DNA of 64,000 bases from Streptomyces sp. NP-1717 (GTDB lineage: Bacteria; Actinomycetota; Actinomycetes; Streptomycetales; Streptomycetaceae). Position 1 is the stretch's first letter; every line of letters starts with the position of its first letter. Both the position numbers and the translations under genes were made by a program. The DNA lies in NCBI RefSeq assembly GCF_022695985.1, contig NZ_JAAPBF010000015.1:1-64000 (forward strand), read 5' to 3'. This document shows, one piece after another, positions 15,728-24,742 of the stretch. The notes beneath the pieces are model-generated. The model saw only the letters and a list, made by a program, of their open reading frames with translations. It ran no database searches and was not told the DNA's origin.

Positions 15728-15801
15728 CACGGCACGCTCGTACGCGTACGGCCCGGGCCGCCCCCCACACGGGGTCGTCCGGGCCGTGGGCGTGGTGTCC
15801 G

Positions 15802-17946
15802 TCAGCGCGCGACCGGGGCCTGCGCGCCGTTCGGCTCCGTGGCGTCGGCCGCGACCGACGCCGCCTCGGGGTCGGCGGCGGGCTCGCGCTCCGGCTCCGT
15901 GCCGGGCTGCTCCTGGGCGCTCAGCCGCTGCTGGACGCCGACGTTACGGGCCTCGGCCTTGGCGCCCAGGGCGGTGACGGCGGCGTTGAACTGCTGGATC
16001 GACGTCGGCTCGTCGGGCCCGAGCAGATACGTCTTCAGCTCGCGCCTGGCGGCGGCCAGCCGGTCGGCCGCCGGATCGGCGACCGCCTTCAGCAGCTCGT
16101 CCAGCTCCACCGCGCTGTTGGACAGGACGACGGCGGCCCGCACGGCGGTGTTCTGGCGCTTGAACTCCTCCACGCCGAGCTGGGCGGAGTCGGTCACGGC
16201 GTACGGCTTGCCGCTCGCGATGAAGTCCGACACCACGCTGGAGATGTCCGAAACCATGCCGTCGGACTGGTTGAAGCAGTCGTACAGCTTGGGCTCGGCG
16301 CCCGTGACGACCTTGTGCTCCCACCAGCCGAAGGTGCGCCAGTACGCGTCGTTCCATTCGGCCCGCAGCGCCTTCGCGCGGTCCAGGCGCTCCGGGTCGG
16401 CGAGCGAGACGCGCGACTCCTCCGACTCGTCGCCGCCGGAGCGGCCGGGGGCGGTGAGCGCGGCCAGTTGGCCCTCGATACGGGTCAACTCGGCGCGGGC
16501 GGCGGCCTGTCCGGCCTGCGCGTCGGCGGATTCCTTGGTCCAGCGCGGCTCGGCGGCGCGTGCCACGTTCGCGGCGTTCACCATCGCGGTGATCCGGTCG
16601 TGGACCGCCTTGGCCTTCTTGTCACGGATGCCGGTGAAGGGGTGGGGCTTGTAGATGACCCGGACGGGCTTCTCGGCCTTCAGCAGCCGCTTGACGATGT
16701 TCTCGCCGGCCAGCAGCAGCGAGGTGTTGCCGGGGTTGTCGTCCCAGCCCTCCCAGGTGGGGGCGTACAGGATCGTCGGTACGGGCTGTCCGGGCGTGCC
16801 CGAGCCGGTTTTGATCGGCGCGAGCTGCGGGCGGCCCACCTCGACGATGTCCTCGTCACGGACGCCGACGTCGGCTAGCGCGTACCGGTCGCGGCCGGCC
16901 CGCCCGGCGGTCCACACCTCGTCGTACACCTTGCTGAACGGGTTGACGCTGGCGATCTTGTCGCTGTCGCCGTGGCCGATGAAAACGTGCTTCATGGTCG
17001 GCACGCGCAGCAGGTGGATGTTCTTGCCGACGTTGGCGGCGTAGAGCGCGACCCGGACGGACGACAGGTCGAGGTTCATCAGGTGCGTGCCGCCGGGGAC
17101 GCAGAGCACCGGCAGCCAGGTCGGGGCGAGTTGGGTCATGATGGCCCGCTCGCGCAGCACGACCAGCGGCCGGCCCTCGGACTGCTCCAGGGTCTCCAGC
17201 CACATGTTGACCTGGTAGGCGGACTCCTTGGAGCCGGAGAAGTACAGGACCACCGAAGGCTGGTACTCCCGCAGCCAGTTGTCGACTGCGCCGAGGACGG
17301 CGGGGGCCGTGGGCACGCGGCGGCTGCGGCGCAGGTACGGCACGAGCAGCAGGATGTAGACCAGGCCGAGGACGAGGGTGATGCCGAGTCCCGCGTAGCC
17401 GTAGGCGTCCGTGCCGGTCTCGGCGGCGGCGAGCAGTCCGGCGATCGCGAACACGTCGAGGTGGAGCATCTTCTCGGCGGAGCGGTTCACCAGATAGTTG
17501 GGCGGGGCGTCCGGGATGCGCAGGGCGTGGAGGTCGACGTTGCGCGCGACGACCGGCATGCCGCGGCGCAGCCGGATGAGGGTCGCCAGCGCGCCCTGGG
17601 GTGCCTGGAGACCGTAGAAGAGCAGGAAGCCGGCGACCGCCGCGTAGAACAGGGGCTGTTCGGCCAGGTCCATCCGCGCCAGGAGCAGCACGAGGAGCAA
17701 CTGGCGCACCAGGAAGCGGATCGACAGCCCGGCCCGGACCTTGTTGAGCCGGTTGATGAGATAGCTGTTGCGCTGATGCAGGAATCGGTCCGCGCCGTAG
17801 GTCACGGCACAGGCAGCCGCGAAGAACCAGAGGTTCGGGATCAGCGCTGCGAGCATGACGCACGGGTATCCGAGCCCCAGCAGGGCGGCGGCGGCCAGCT
17901 CGGCTCGGCTGCCCACACGGGCCAGGCGGATGGCGGTCGAAATCAC
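15802..17946 (-). CDS. CDP-glycerol/CDP-ribitol:poly(polyol phosphate) transferase, TagF/TarL family, with membrane N-terminus
   Basis: 714 residues. The first ~220 hold about six membrane helices (LLGLGYPCVMLAALI; LLLVLLLARM; LGITLVLGLVYILLLVPYL). The rest is the TagF-type GT-B domain with VFIGHGDSDK, TILYAPTWEGW, VIYKPHP and the signature SDISSVVSDFIASGKPYAV. An inserted Ala/Glu-rich segment (~470-530) looks coiled-coil, and the C-terminal ~50 residues are a Glu/Pro/Ala tail. The family polymerises glycerol- or ribitol-phosphate from CDP-polyols onto lipid-linked teichoic acid. The next gene upstream makes CDP-ribitol by homology, so ribitol-phosphate is the likely unit. It lies 141 nt after that gene, with a large hairpin between. 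Confidence 0.8.
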   Translation of the reverse strand: MISTAIRLARVGSRAELAAAALLGLGYPCVMLAALIPNLWFFAAACAVTYGADRFLHQRNSYLINRLNKVRAGLSIRFLVRQLLLVLLLARMDLAEQPLFYAAVAGFLLFYGLQAPQGALATLIRLRRGMPVVARNVDLHALRIPDAPPNYLVNRSAEKMLHLDVFAIAGLLAAAETGTDAYGYAGLGITLVLGLVYILLLVPYLRRSRRVPTAPAVLGAVDNWLREYQPSVVLYFSGSKESAYQVNMWLETLEQSEGRPLVVLRERAIMTQLAPTWLPVLCVPGGTHLMNLDLSSVRVALYAANVGKNIHLLRVPTMKHVFIGHGDSDKIASVNPFSKVYDEVWTAGRAGRDRYALADVGVRDEDIVEVGRPQLAPIKTGSGTPGQPVPTILYAPTWEGWDDNPGNTSLLLAGENIVKRLLKAEKPVRVIYKPHPFTGIRDKKAKAVHDRITAMVNAANVARAAEPRWTKESADAQAGQAAARAELTRIEGQLAALTAPGRSGGDESEESRVSLADPERLDRAKALRAEWNDAYWRTFGWWEHKVVTGAEPKLYDCFNQSDGMVSDISSVVSDFIASGKPYAVTDSAQLGVEEFKRQNTAVRAAVVLSNSAVELDELLKAVADPAADRLAAARRELKTYLLGPDEPTSIQQFNAAVTALGAKAEARNVGVQQRLSAQEQPGTEPEREPAADPEAASVAADATEPNGAQAPVAR

Positions 17947-18000
17947 GAAGAACCTGCTCCAGGAGAGGGTGCCGGTTATTTCACAGTTGGCGGGAATTGT

Positions 18001-18065
18001 GAAGCCGGGGCTTCACGCACACGGGCCTCTGCAATTCACCGAATAGGTGAACGCAAAGGCCCGTG
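18001..18065 (-). terminator. Tandem hairpins between the CDP-ribitol synthase gene and the TagF-like gene
   Basis: A 46-nt hairpin (18020-18065) pairs CACGGGCCT with AGGCCCGTG (9 bp), then TGC/GCA and TTCACC/GGTGAA around a 5-nt loop. A second 14-nt palindrome, GAAGCC-GG-GGCTTC (18001-18014), follows on the minus strand. It begins 22 nt after the synthase stop and may terminate or attenuate read-through into the TagF-like gene. Confidence 0.5.
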
Positions 18066-18087
18066 AATGCAAACTTGTGGAGAATTA

Positions 18088-19590
18088 TTACACATCTTCC
18101 TGACGGTCAAGGACCGAGGCCAGTGCCTGCTCGAATCCCGAGCCGGCGGCGGAGGCCTCGCGGGTCGGGTCCTGCTGGCGTACATCGATCACATGGCCGG
18201 TGAGTTCGGACAGCAGCACGTCGAGCGACGTACGGGCCACGGCCTCGGAGGAGAGCAGCGAGCCCGCGGGCTCGGTGCCGAACGCCTTGGTGCGCATGGG
18301 GGTCGCGGTGCGTTCCGGATTGACGCAATTCACCCGGATGCCGTCGGCGGCCCATTCGTCCGAGAGGGCCTGGGTGAGATTCACCATGGCCGCCTTGGTC
18401 GACGAATAGAGGCTGTATTCCGCGCGGCCGCGCGTGTAGCTGCTGGATGTGTAGAGCAGGAGCTGGCCCTTGGTCTCGGCCAGATACTTGTACGAGGCGC
18501 GGGCGATCTGGACGGGCGCCAGGTAATTGACGTTCAAGGCTTCCTGAATCGTCGTGTTGTCCGTCTCGGCCAGCTTGCCGATACGCAGCACGCCCGCGGT
18601 GTTGATCACGTAGTCGATGCGGCCGGTCGCCGAGTACGCCTTCGACAGCGCGTCGTCGACGTGCTCCGGGTTCTCGACGTGGGTGCCGGTGGTGGAGCGG
18701 CCCAGCGCGTACACCTTCGCGCCGTACTGCTCGGCGAGGGCGGCGATGTCGGCGCCGATGCCGTACGAGCCGCCGAAGACCACCAGCGTCTTGCCGGAGA
18801 GCAGTTCGCGGTAGGCCGCCTCGTCCGCCTGCACGGGGGCGGCGGTGGAGGCGAGCTGGAACAGCTTGTCGGCGATGAAGACGTCGACCGGCTGCGTGAC
18901 CTTCATGTTGTACTCGTCGCCCGCGACCACGTAGATCGGCACGTCGGGCAGATAGCGCAGAACCACGGAACAGTCGTCGGTGGCCTGGAAGTTGGGGTCG
19001 CCCGCGGCGATCTCGTACGCCTTGCGGATCGTGGAGAGCTTGAACGCCTGGGGCGTCTGGCCGCGCCGCAGCCGTGAGCGGTCGGGGACCTCGGTGATGA
19101 ACTCGCCGTCACCGCCGTGGGTGCGGGTCACGATGATGGTGTCGGCGGAGGGGATCGCGACGTCGACGGCCTCGTAGCGGTCGAGCGCGTCCACGCAGTC
19201 CTTGATGACACGCTGTGACAGAAGCGGACGGACCGCGTCATGGAACAGGACGTTGCGGTCCTCACCCTCGGCGAGGCCCTCGCCGAGGGCGGAGATCGCA
19301 CGCTCGGTGGTCTCGTTCCGGGTCTGGCCGCCCTCGATCACCTTCGTGACCTTGGTGAGACCGGCCTTGGCGACGATCTTCTCCACGTCGGGCACGAAAC
19401 CCGGTGCCATCAGCACGATCACGTCGTCGATGGAGTCGGACTGCTCGAAGATCGACAGAGTGTGCTCGATGACAGCCTTCCCCGCGATCTTCAGCAGCTG
19501 CTTGGGGATCGACAGGCCCACGCGCTGACCGGTACCACCGGCGAGCACGACTGCCGTGGTGCGGGGATGGGCTGCATGCGGCACAGACAC
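18088..19590 (-). CDS. Bifunctional CDP-ribitol synthase: IspD-like cytidylyltransferase fused to short-chain reductase (Bcs1/Acs1-like)
   Basis: 500 residues from GTG 19590 (GGTAGGT 6 nt upstream). Residues ~10-245 are an IspD/TarI-type cytidylyltransferase (VLAGGTGQRVGLSIPKQLL; HDAVRPLLS; DRSRLRRGQTPQAF). Residues ~255-490 are a classical SDR (VVFGGSYGIGADIA; TSSSYTRG; catalytic YSSTK). This domain order is that of H. influenzae Bcs1/Acs1, in which the reductase converts ribulose-5-phosphate to ribitol-5-phosphate and the transferase makes CDP-ribitol. The reductase domain and the link to a TagF/TarL homologue argue against a plain IspD of isoprenoid synthesis. A 295-nt AT-richer gap upstream probably holds the promoter. 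Confidence 0.8.
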   Translation of the reverse strand: MSVPHAAHPRTTAVVLAGGTGQRVGLSIPKQLLKIAGKAVIEHTLSIFEQSDSIDDVIVLMAPGFVPDVEKIVAKAGLTKVTKVIEGGQTRNETTERAISALGEGLAEGEDRNVLFHDAVRPLLSQRVIKDCVDALDRYEAVDVAIPSADTIIVTRTHGGDGEFITEVPDRSRLRRGQTPQAFKLSTIRKAYEIAAGDPNFQATDDCSVVLRYLPDVPIYVVAGDEYNMKVTQPVDVFIADKLFQLASTAAPVQADEAAYRELLSGKTLVVFGGSYGIGADIAALAEQYGAKVYALGRSTTGTHVENPEHVDDALSKAYSATGRIDYVINTAGVLRIGKLAETDNTTIQEALNVNYLAPVQIARASYKYLAETKGQLLLYTSSSYTRGRAEYSLYSSTKAAMVNLTQALSDEWAADGIRVNCVNPERTATPMRTKAFGTEPAGSLLSSEAVARTSLDVLLSELTGHVIDVRQQDPTREASAAGSGFEQALASVLDRQEDV

Positions 19591-19885
19591 AGAACGACCT
19601 ACCTTGAGATGAGTGGGGGACGCTGTGATGGTCGCACTCTCCGTGACCGTCTCGCAAGGCGGACGCCGGATGCCCCTCACCCACAGGAAACCATCCGTTC
19701 ACCCTCTGGCCAGCCACATTGGGTCGTCATCCGGCCAAGTACGGCGTGACCGACACCACATCGGCACGCCGGACCGGTATGTACCTCCACGGGACCTCTA
19801 CTTCGCGTCCGCTATTTCGCGATCGCGGTGTAAGTACTACGTAAGGGAAATCCCCTGCTCGTCAGCCCACTACGCGGTTTCCGCG

Positions 19886-21922
19886 CTATTTCCGCGGTGC
19901 GTCCGCGACGTTGACGATGAGGTCGTTGGTCCCCATGTACATGATCCGCACCCGCACCCACTGCGCCGGCCGGCTCCTCAGTTTACGGACCACTCTGCGC
20001 AACGGTCCCCAGGGCCTGCTCTTGCGCACCTCCGTAACCGGGTACTCGTAGATCGGGCGCTTCTCCACGACGTCGTCGAGGACCCGCGCGACCTTCACCG
20101 GGGCCGCGTCCGGGGCGTACTTGAGCAGCAGGTCCCACGACTCCGACCTGGCGATCTGCCGCCCGGCGGGTCCCGACACGGGGAAGGTGAAACGGAATCC
20201 CCGCTCCCCCTGGCGGCTGCCCGCGTACGTCAACTCCTCGGCGGGCTTGCCCCGTCGGCGTACCACCAGTGACGGGTCCTGGGCCATCACGCCGGCGCCG
20301 AACAGCTCGCCCGCGACCGTGATGCGCTTGCCGTCGACCCGGATGTCACCGGCCTCCGCGTGGATCGGCCGGACCCATGAGCGGAGCGCGAGCTGCTTCT
20401 GGGGCCGGGTCGCGTAGGGGACGAGATTGTGGACGGGCTCGCCGTCGCGCGCGCGTTCGCAGGCGCTCATCGCGCCGCGCTGGTCGACGGAGCGGGCGGC
20501 GATCCGTACCCGCCGTCCGGATTCCGGGAGTTCGGCGAAACACTCCCAGACACCCTCGGTGAACGCGGCGTCCGCCGGAATCGTGACCGTGCCGTTGCCG
20601 GACATCGGGAAGACACGCTCCTGGGTACGGATGTCGGAGCGCACACAGACCAGCTTCAGGCCGTCGTGGACGACGGCCGCGGCCTGCGGGGCGACGAGCG
20701 AGAAGGCCACCGCGCCGCCGGACTCCACCACGCAGTCGGCGACCGGCGCGAAGTCGCCGACGGCCGCGCGCTGGGCCGAGACGGTCCGCAGCTCGCCGAA
20801 GAGTTCCTCGTACTTCTTGGCGACCTGGCCGGGGTCGAACCGTGAGGCGTTCTTCACGGCCGCCGCGCTCATCCGGCGGCGCAGCGGCTCGTCGTCGATG
20901 AGGGTGAGCAGCGCCCGCGCGACGGCGTCGGGGTCCGAGACGGGCACCAGCAGGCCGTCCACACCGGGCTGGAGGATCTCCCGGGGGCCGTAGTCGCAGT
21001 CGCTGCTGACGACGGGCAGGCCGCAGCGCATGGCCTCCACGAGGGTCATGCCGAACGACTCGTGGCGCGAGGTGGACGCGGCGATGGCGCCCTTCGCCCA
21101 CTCGGGCTCGATGGGCGAGACTGAGCCCATGAGCCGCACGCTGTTGTAGAGGCCGAGCTTGTCGATCTGCTGACGGAGGTTCTCCTTCTCCGGGCCCCCG
21201 CCGTAGATCCTCAGGTCCCACTCCGGGCGCTCGGCGACGACCTTGGCGAAGGCGTCGACGAGCACGCTGTACTGCTTCTCGGCGGACAGCCGGCCGGCGG
21301 CGACGATCGTGGTGCCGGAGCCCGTGGAGGGCTCGATCGACGGCTCGGGCACGCTGTTGGAGATGGCGAGCACCCGGGTCGCGGGCAGCGGCATCTGCGC
21401 GCGGTAGACGGCGGCGTCGCCCTCGGAGACGGTGACGTAGGCGTCGAGCGCGTCGATGTGCTGGTACATCTCGTTGCGCAGCGCGGGCTTGTGGTGGTTG
21501 TACGTCATGTGTTCCTGGCCGATGAGCACCGCGCTCGCCGGGGCGAACTGGGCGACGTACGCGGCGAGTCCGGGTCTGGTCCCGATGACGACGTCGGCGT
21601 CCGAGTCCGCGTAGTGGTCCCTGACCCGCTGGTCGGTCAGCTTGCTGTACTCGCGGTAGCGCGCCTCGTTGCGCGGGAAGTACTCGGCGGGCTGGAGATG
21701 GAGCGGATGGTCCTTCTCGTACGCCGGGGACTCCTTCCAGGTGTGGATGAGCGGCACGAGGGTGATGCGGGGGTCGACGTCGAAGAGCGGGACGGGCCGG
21801 TGCCGGAAGACCGAGACGATCTCCACCTCATGCTGCCCGGCGAACTCCTCCGCGAGGTTCAGCGTGGTGCGGATGGTGCCGCCGATGCCATAGATGGTGT
21901 GGATGAGGAAGGAGATCTTCAT
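19886..21922 (-). CDS. GT4-family glycosyltransferase with extra C-terminal region, glycopolymer block 1
   Basis: 678 residues from ATG 21922 (GGAGCG 6 nt upstream). Residues ~1-385 form a GT-B fold of the GT4 family (MKISFLIHTIYGIGGTIRTTLNLAEE; AAGRLSAEKQY; HESFGMTLVEAMRCGLPVVSSD, the EX7E motif). Residues ~400-678 are an extra beta-rich region ending in a basic stretch (RKSRPWGPLRRVVRKLRSR), without a recognised domain. Similar C-terminal appendices occur on transferases that decorate or build teichoic acids, so it may glycosylate the polyol-phosphate polymer made by the neighbours. Donor and acceptor are unknown. Confidence 0.75.
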   Translation of the reverse strand: MKISFLIHTIYGIGGTIRTTLNLAEEFAGQHEVEIVSVFRHRPVPLFDVDPRITLVPLIHTWKESPAYEKDHPLHLQPAEYFPRNEARYREYSKLTDQRVRDHYADSDADVVIGTRPGLAAYVAQFAPASAVLIGQEHMTYNHHKPALRNEMYQHIDALDAYVTVSEGDAAVYRAQMPLPATRVLAISNSVPEPSIEPSTGSGTTIVAAGRLSAEKQYSVLVDAFAKVVAERPEWDLRIYGGGPEKENLRQQIDKLGLYNSVRLMGSVSPIEPEWAKGAIAASTSRHESFGMTLVEAMRCGLPVVSSDCDYGPREILQPGVDGLLVPVSDPDAVARALLTLIDDEPLRRRMSAAAVKNASRFDPGQVAKKYEELFGELRTVSAQRAAVGDFAPVADCVVESGGAVAFSLVAPQAAAVVHDGLKLVCVRSDIRTQERVFPMSGNGTVTIPADAAFTEGVWECFAELPESGRRVRIAARSVDQRGAMSACERARDGEPVHNLVPYATRPQKQLALRSWVRPIHAEAGDIRVDGKRITVAGELFGAGVMAQDPSLVVRRRGKPAEELTYAGSRQGERGFRFTFPVSGPAGRQIARSESWDLLLKYAPDAAPVKVARVLDDVVEKRPIYEYPVTEVRKSRPWGPLRRVVRKLRSRPAQWVRVRIMYMGTNDLIVNVADAPRK

Positions 21923-22281
21923 CAACGCTCCGTTCGGTGTTCGGAATCCCGGGCGGTCATTCCCAAGTTCCCCTTCAGGTCCGGACGGGTTCACGCGGCC
22001 CCTGGCCGCCCCCACATGCAAGACGGGCGAAGCCGACCGACGGTTGTGCGAGCACTTGAAAAGAAACCGCATGACTCATTATTCCGCCCATATCGCTCAA
22101 TACCCGTAGATGGCTTTCGGTCAACCGGCGCGTCGCGCGGTGCGCGCACGAGAAAGCCGCGGCCCGCTCCCGGTGGAGCGGACCGCGGCCCTGTCGCGTG
22201 CGGTGCGTGACGCTTCGATCACTGATCGAAATCGACCCTTACGGAGGCGGGTCCGAGCGGGACGGAAGCCGCCCGGAACCG
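21923..22281. other. Gap between the GT4 gene and obg
   Basis: 359 nt without a gene. It holds the obg terminator (22156-22189) and, at 22060-22110, an AT-rich patch for this genome (minus strand GGAATAATGAG, TTTCTTTTC) that is the most likely place for the GT4 gene promoter. I could not place a -35/-10 pair with confidence. Confidence 0.5.
22156..22189 (-). terminator. Intrinsic terminator of the rplU-rpmA-obg operon
   Basis: On the minus strand a 15-bp stem (GCCGCGGUCCGCUCC with its partner, one U-G wobble) and an ACCG loop are followed directly by TTTCT, 92 nt past the obg stop. Confidence 0.8.
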
Positions 22282-23718
22282 CTAGAACGGCTTGAAGTCG
22301 TCGTACTCCTTGTCCGCTTCGTCCCGCTCCGCGTCCCGGTCCCTGCGCCGTACGGCAGCCGGCCGCGGCGCGTCGAGCCGGTGGTCCTCGCCCCGCCGCC
22401 CGAGCATCTCGGCACCGGCCATCACGGTCGGCTCCCAGTCGAAGACGACCGCGTCGTCCTCGGGGCCGATCGCCACGCCGTCGCCGGAGCGGGCCCCGGC
22501 CTTCATCAGCTCGCCCTCGACGCCGAGCCGACTGAGCCGGTCCGCGAGGTAGCCGACCGCCTCGTCGTTGTTGAAGTCGGTCTGCCTGACCCAGCGTTCG
22601 GGCTTCTCGCCACGTACGCGGTACAGGCCGTCCTCCTCCAGCGAGACGGTGAAGCCCGAGTCGTCGACCGCCTTCGGCCGGATGACGACCCTGGTCGCCT
22701 CCTCCACGGGCTTCGCGGCGCGCTGGGCGGCGATGATCTCGGCGAGCGCGAAGGAGAGCTCCTTGAGGCCGGTACGGGCCACGGCGGACACCTCGTACAC
22801 CCGCAGGCCGCGCGCCTCCAGCTCGGGACGGATCATCTCGGCCAGATCCAGGCCGTCCGGGATGTCGATCTTGTTGAGGACCGCGATGCGCGGGCGGTCG
22901 CCGAGGCCGCCGTACTGCTTCAGCTCCTCCTCGATCGTGTCGAGGTCGGAGATCGGGTCGCGGTCCGACTCCAGCGTGGCGGTGTCCAGGATGTGCACGA
23001 GGACCGAGCAGCGCTCCACGTGGCGCAGGAACTCCAGTCCGAGGCCGCGGCCCTGGCTGGCGCCCGGGATCAGGCCGGGGACGTCCGCGATGGTGTAGAC
23101 GGTCGAGCCCGCGGTGACGACGCCCAGGTTGGGGACGAGCGTCGTGAACGGGTAGTCGGCGATCTTGGGCTTGGCGGCGGAGAGCACGGAGATCAGCGAC
23201 GACTTGCCGGCGCTCGGGTAGCCGACGAGCGCGACGTCGGCGACGGTCTTGAGCTCCAGGACGATGTCACCGGAGCGGCCGGGCTCGCCGAGGAGCGCGA
23301 AGCCGGGGGCCTTGCGGCGGGCGGAGGCGAGCGCGGCGTTGCCGAGACCGCCGCGGCCGCCCTCGGCGGCGACGTAGGTGGTGCCCTGGCCGACGAGGTC
23401 GGCGAGCACGTTGCCCTTCTTGTCGAGGATGACCGTGCCGTCCGGGACGGGCAGGACGAGGTCCTGGCCGTCCTTGCCGGAACGGTTGCCGCCCTCGCCG
23501 GGCCTGCCGTTGGTCGCCTTGCGGTGCGGCGAGTGGTGGTATTCGAGCAGCGTGGTCACCGACTGGTCGACGACCAGGATGACGTCGCCGCCCCGGCCGC
23601 CGGTACCGCCGTCGGGACCGCCGAGGGGCTTGAACTTCTCACGGTGGACGGAGGCGCAGCCGTGGCCTCCGTTACCCGCGGCGACATGCAGCTCGACGCG
23701 GTCCACGAAGGTGGTCAT
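22282..23718 (-). CDS. obg: GTPase Obg/CgtA
   Basis: 478 residues. The glycine-rich Obg fold covers 1-158 ([32 protein letters not shown]). The G domain follows with P-loop GYPSAGKSS at ~168, switch [16 protein letters not shown] and NKID. A C-terminal OCT domain (~345-430) and an acidic/basic tail ending EYDDFKPF close the protein. Obg binds the 50S subunit and links GTP/(p)ppGpp levels to ribosome assembly; in S. coelicolor it also controls the onset of aerial growth. It is third in the conserved rplU-rpmA-obg operon. Confidence 0.97.
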   Translation of the reverse strand: MTTFVDRVELHVAAGNGGHGCASVHREKFKPLGGPDGGTGGRGGDVILVVDQSVTTLLEYHHSPHRKATNGRPGEGGNRSGKDGQDLVLPVPDGTVILDKKGNVLADLVGQGTTYVAAEGGRGGLGNAALASARRKAPGFALLGEPGRSGDIVLELKTVADVALVGYPSAGKSSLISVLSAAKPKIADYPFTTLVPNLGVVTAGSTVYTIADVPGLIPGASQGRGLGLEFLRHVERCSVLVHILDTATLESDRDPISDLDTIEEELKQYGGLGDRPRIAVLNKIDIPDGLDLAEMIRPELEARGLRVYEVSAVARTGLKELSFALAEIIAAQRAAKPVEEATRVVIRPKAVDDSGFTVSLEEDGLYRVRGEKPERWVRQTDFNNDEAVGYLADRLSRLGVEGELMKAGARSGDGVAIGPEDDAVVFDWEPTVMAGAEMLGRRGEDHRLDAPRPAAVRRRDRDAERDEADKEYDDFKPF

Positions 23719-23779
23719 GGTGGTGCCTCCAGTAAGTACGGAAAGTCTTGCGTCTGCTTCACCGGTTGCAACAAGCGAA

Positions 23780-23818
23780 GGGCGGACCCGCTTCCCCTAC
23801 GGGAAGTGAGGTCCGCCC
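23780..23818 (-). terminator. Hairpin between rpmA and obg (possible attenuator)
   Basis: A 9-bp outer stem GGGCGGACC/GGTCCGCCC with an inner CTTCCC/GGGGAAG stem lies 40 nt after the rpmA stop and 61 nt before obg, with no T-run. It probably reduces read-through so that obg is expressed less than the ribosomal proteins. Confidence 0.5.
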
Positions 23819-23857
23819 TCGCGAGAAACCGATCGAATTCGCTCTACGGGTACCGAG

Positions 23858-24115
23858 TTACTCGGCGACCGGAACGATGTTCACGACCTTGCGGCCACGG
23901 CTCTTGCCGAACTCGACCGCGCCGGGGGCGAGGGCGAACAGCGTGTCGTCGCCACCACGGCCCACACCCGAACCGGGGTGGAAGTGGGTGCCACGCTGAC
24001 GGACGAGGATCTCACCGGCGAGCACGATCTGACCGCCGAAGCGCTTCACACCGAGCCGCTGAGCGTTCGAGTCGCGCCCGTTACGGGTGGACGATGCGCC
24101 CTTCTTGTGTGCCAT
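23858..24115 (-). CDS. rpmA: Ribosomal protein bL27
   Basis: 85 residues from ATG 24115, full length. It starts [16 protein letters not shown], the basic N-terminus that reaches the peptidyl-transferase centre, with no cleaved extension as found in Firmicutes. The core contains [20 protein letters not shown]. It lies 14 nt after rplU in the standard order. Confidence 0.98.
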   Translation of the reverse strand: MAHKKGASSTRNGRDSNAQRLGVKRFGGQIVLAGEILVRQRGTHFHPGSGVGRGGDDTLFALAPGAVEFGKSRGRKVVNIVPVAE

Positions 24116-24129
24116 GTCTCCTCAGTCCC

Positions 24130-24453
24130 TTACTTCTTCGCGGCCGCGGGAATAGCGGTGACCTTGATCGCCGTGTACTGCTGGCGGTGGCCCTGACGAC
24201 GGCGGTAGCCGGTCTTGTTCTTGTAGCGAAGGATGTCGATCTTCGCGCCCTTGTGGTGGTCCACGACCTCGGCGGTGACCTTGATGCCGTCCAGGACCCA
24301 CGGGTCGCTGGTCACGGCGTCGCCGTCGACCACGAGCAGGGTCGAGAGCTCGACCGTGTCGCCAACCTTGGCAGTGGGAATCTTGTCAACCTCAACGATG
24401 TCGTCAACAGCAACCTTGTGCTGACGACCACCGCTGCGCACGATGGCGTACAC
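24130..24453 (-). CDS. rplU: Ribosomal protein bL21
   Basis: 107 residues from GTG 24453 ([14 protein letters not shown]), matching the usual start; the longer open frame upstream is leader. The C-terminal signature [17 protein letters not shown] is present. It is first of the rplU-rpmA-obg operon, with an unusual upstream neighbour (a divergent acyltransferase gene instead of rne). A TTGACC on the minus strand at 24605-24600 is a possible -35 for its promoter, leaving a leader of roughly 100 nt or more. Confidence 0.97.
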   Translation of the reverse strand: MYAIVRSGGRQHKVAVDDIVEVDKIPTAKVGDTVELSTLLVVDGDAVTSDPWVLDGIKVTAEVVDHHKGAKIDILRYKNKTGYRRRQGHRQQYTAIKVTAIPAAAKK

Positions 24454-24742
24454 GCGGATCTCACTCTCGCTCGGAACGGAACTCCTGAAGCCAGCCGCCG
24501 CAACCGGATGGTGACGAGCGGCCTCCGCCGACGGCGTCGAGGACAGCCACCGGCAGGTGAGGTGCTCAGGAGAGTTGACGCGCACAGAAACACGCCGACG
24601 GTCAAGAGTACGGGGCGGCCGGGTGGGGGGTCAAACCAGGTGGGGGCGGGGCCGGAAGCCCGGCAACCCGTTCCCTCTCTTCAGTGTCCGCGGCGGTGGG
24701 ACGCCCGCGGGTGCGAGACCGTCGTGGGTCTAGGGTGTCGTG

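Noticed and set aside
15524..15801. Short overlapping frames on both strands after proB
   Set aside because: Extremely GC-rich non-coding gap with hairpins; the frames overlap each other on both strands and have no Shine-Dalgarno.
18088..19590. Annotation as IspD of the MEP isoprenoid pathway
   Set aside because: The C-terminal reductase domain and the TagF/TarL neighbour favour Bcs1-like CDP-ribitol synthesis; a separate IspD is expected elsewhere.
24453..24585. Longer N-terminus of L21
   Set aside because: The upstream part is not L21-like; the GTG at 24453 matches the family start.
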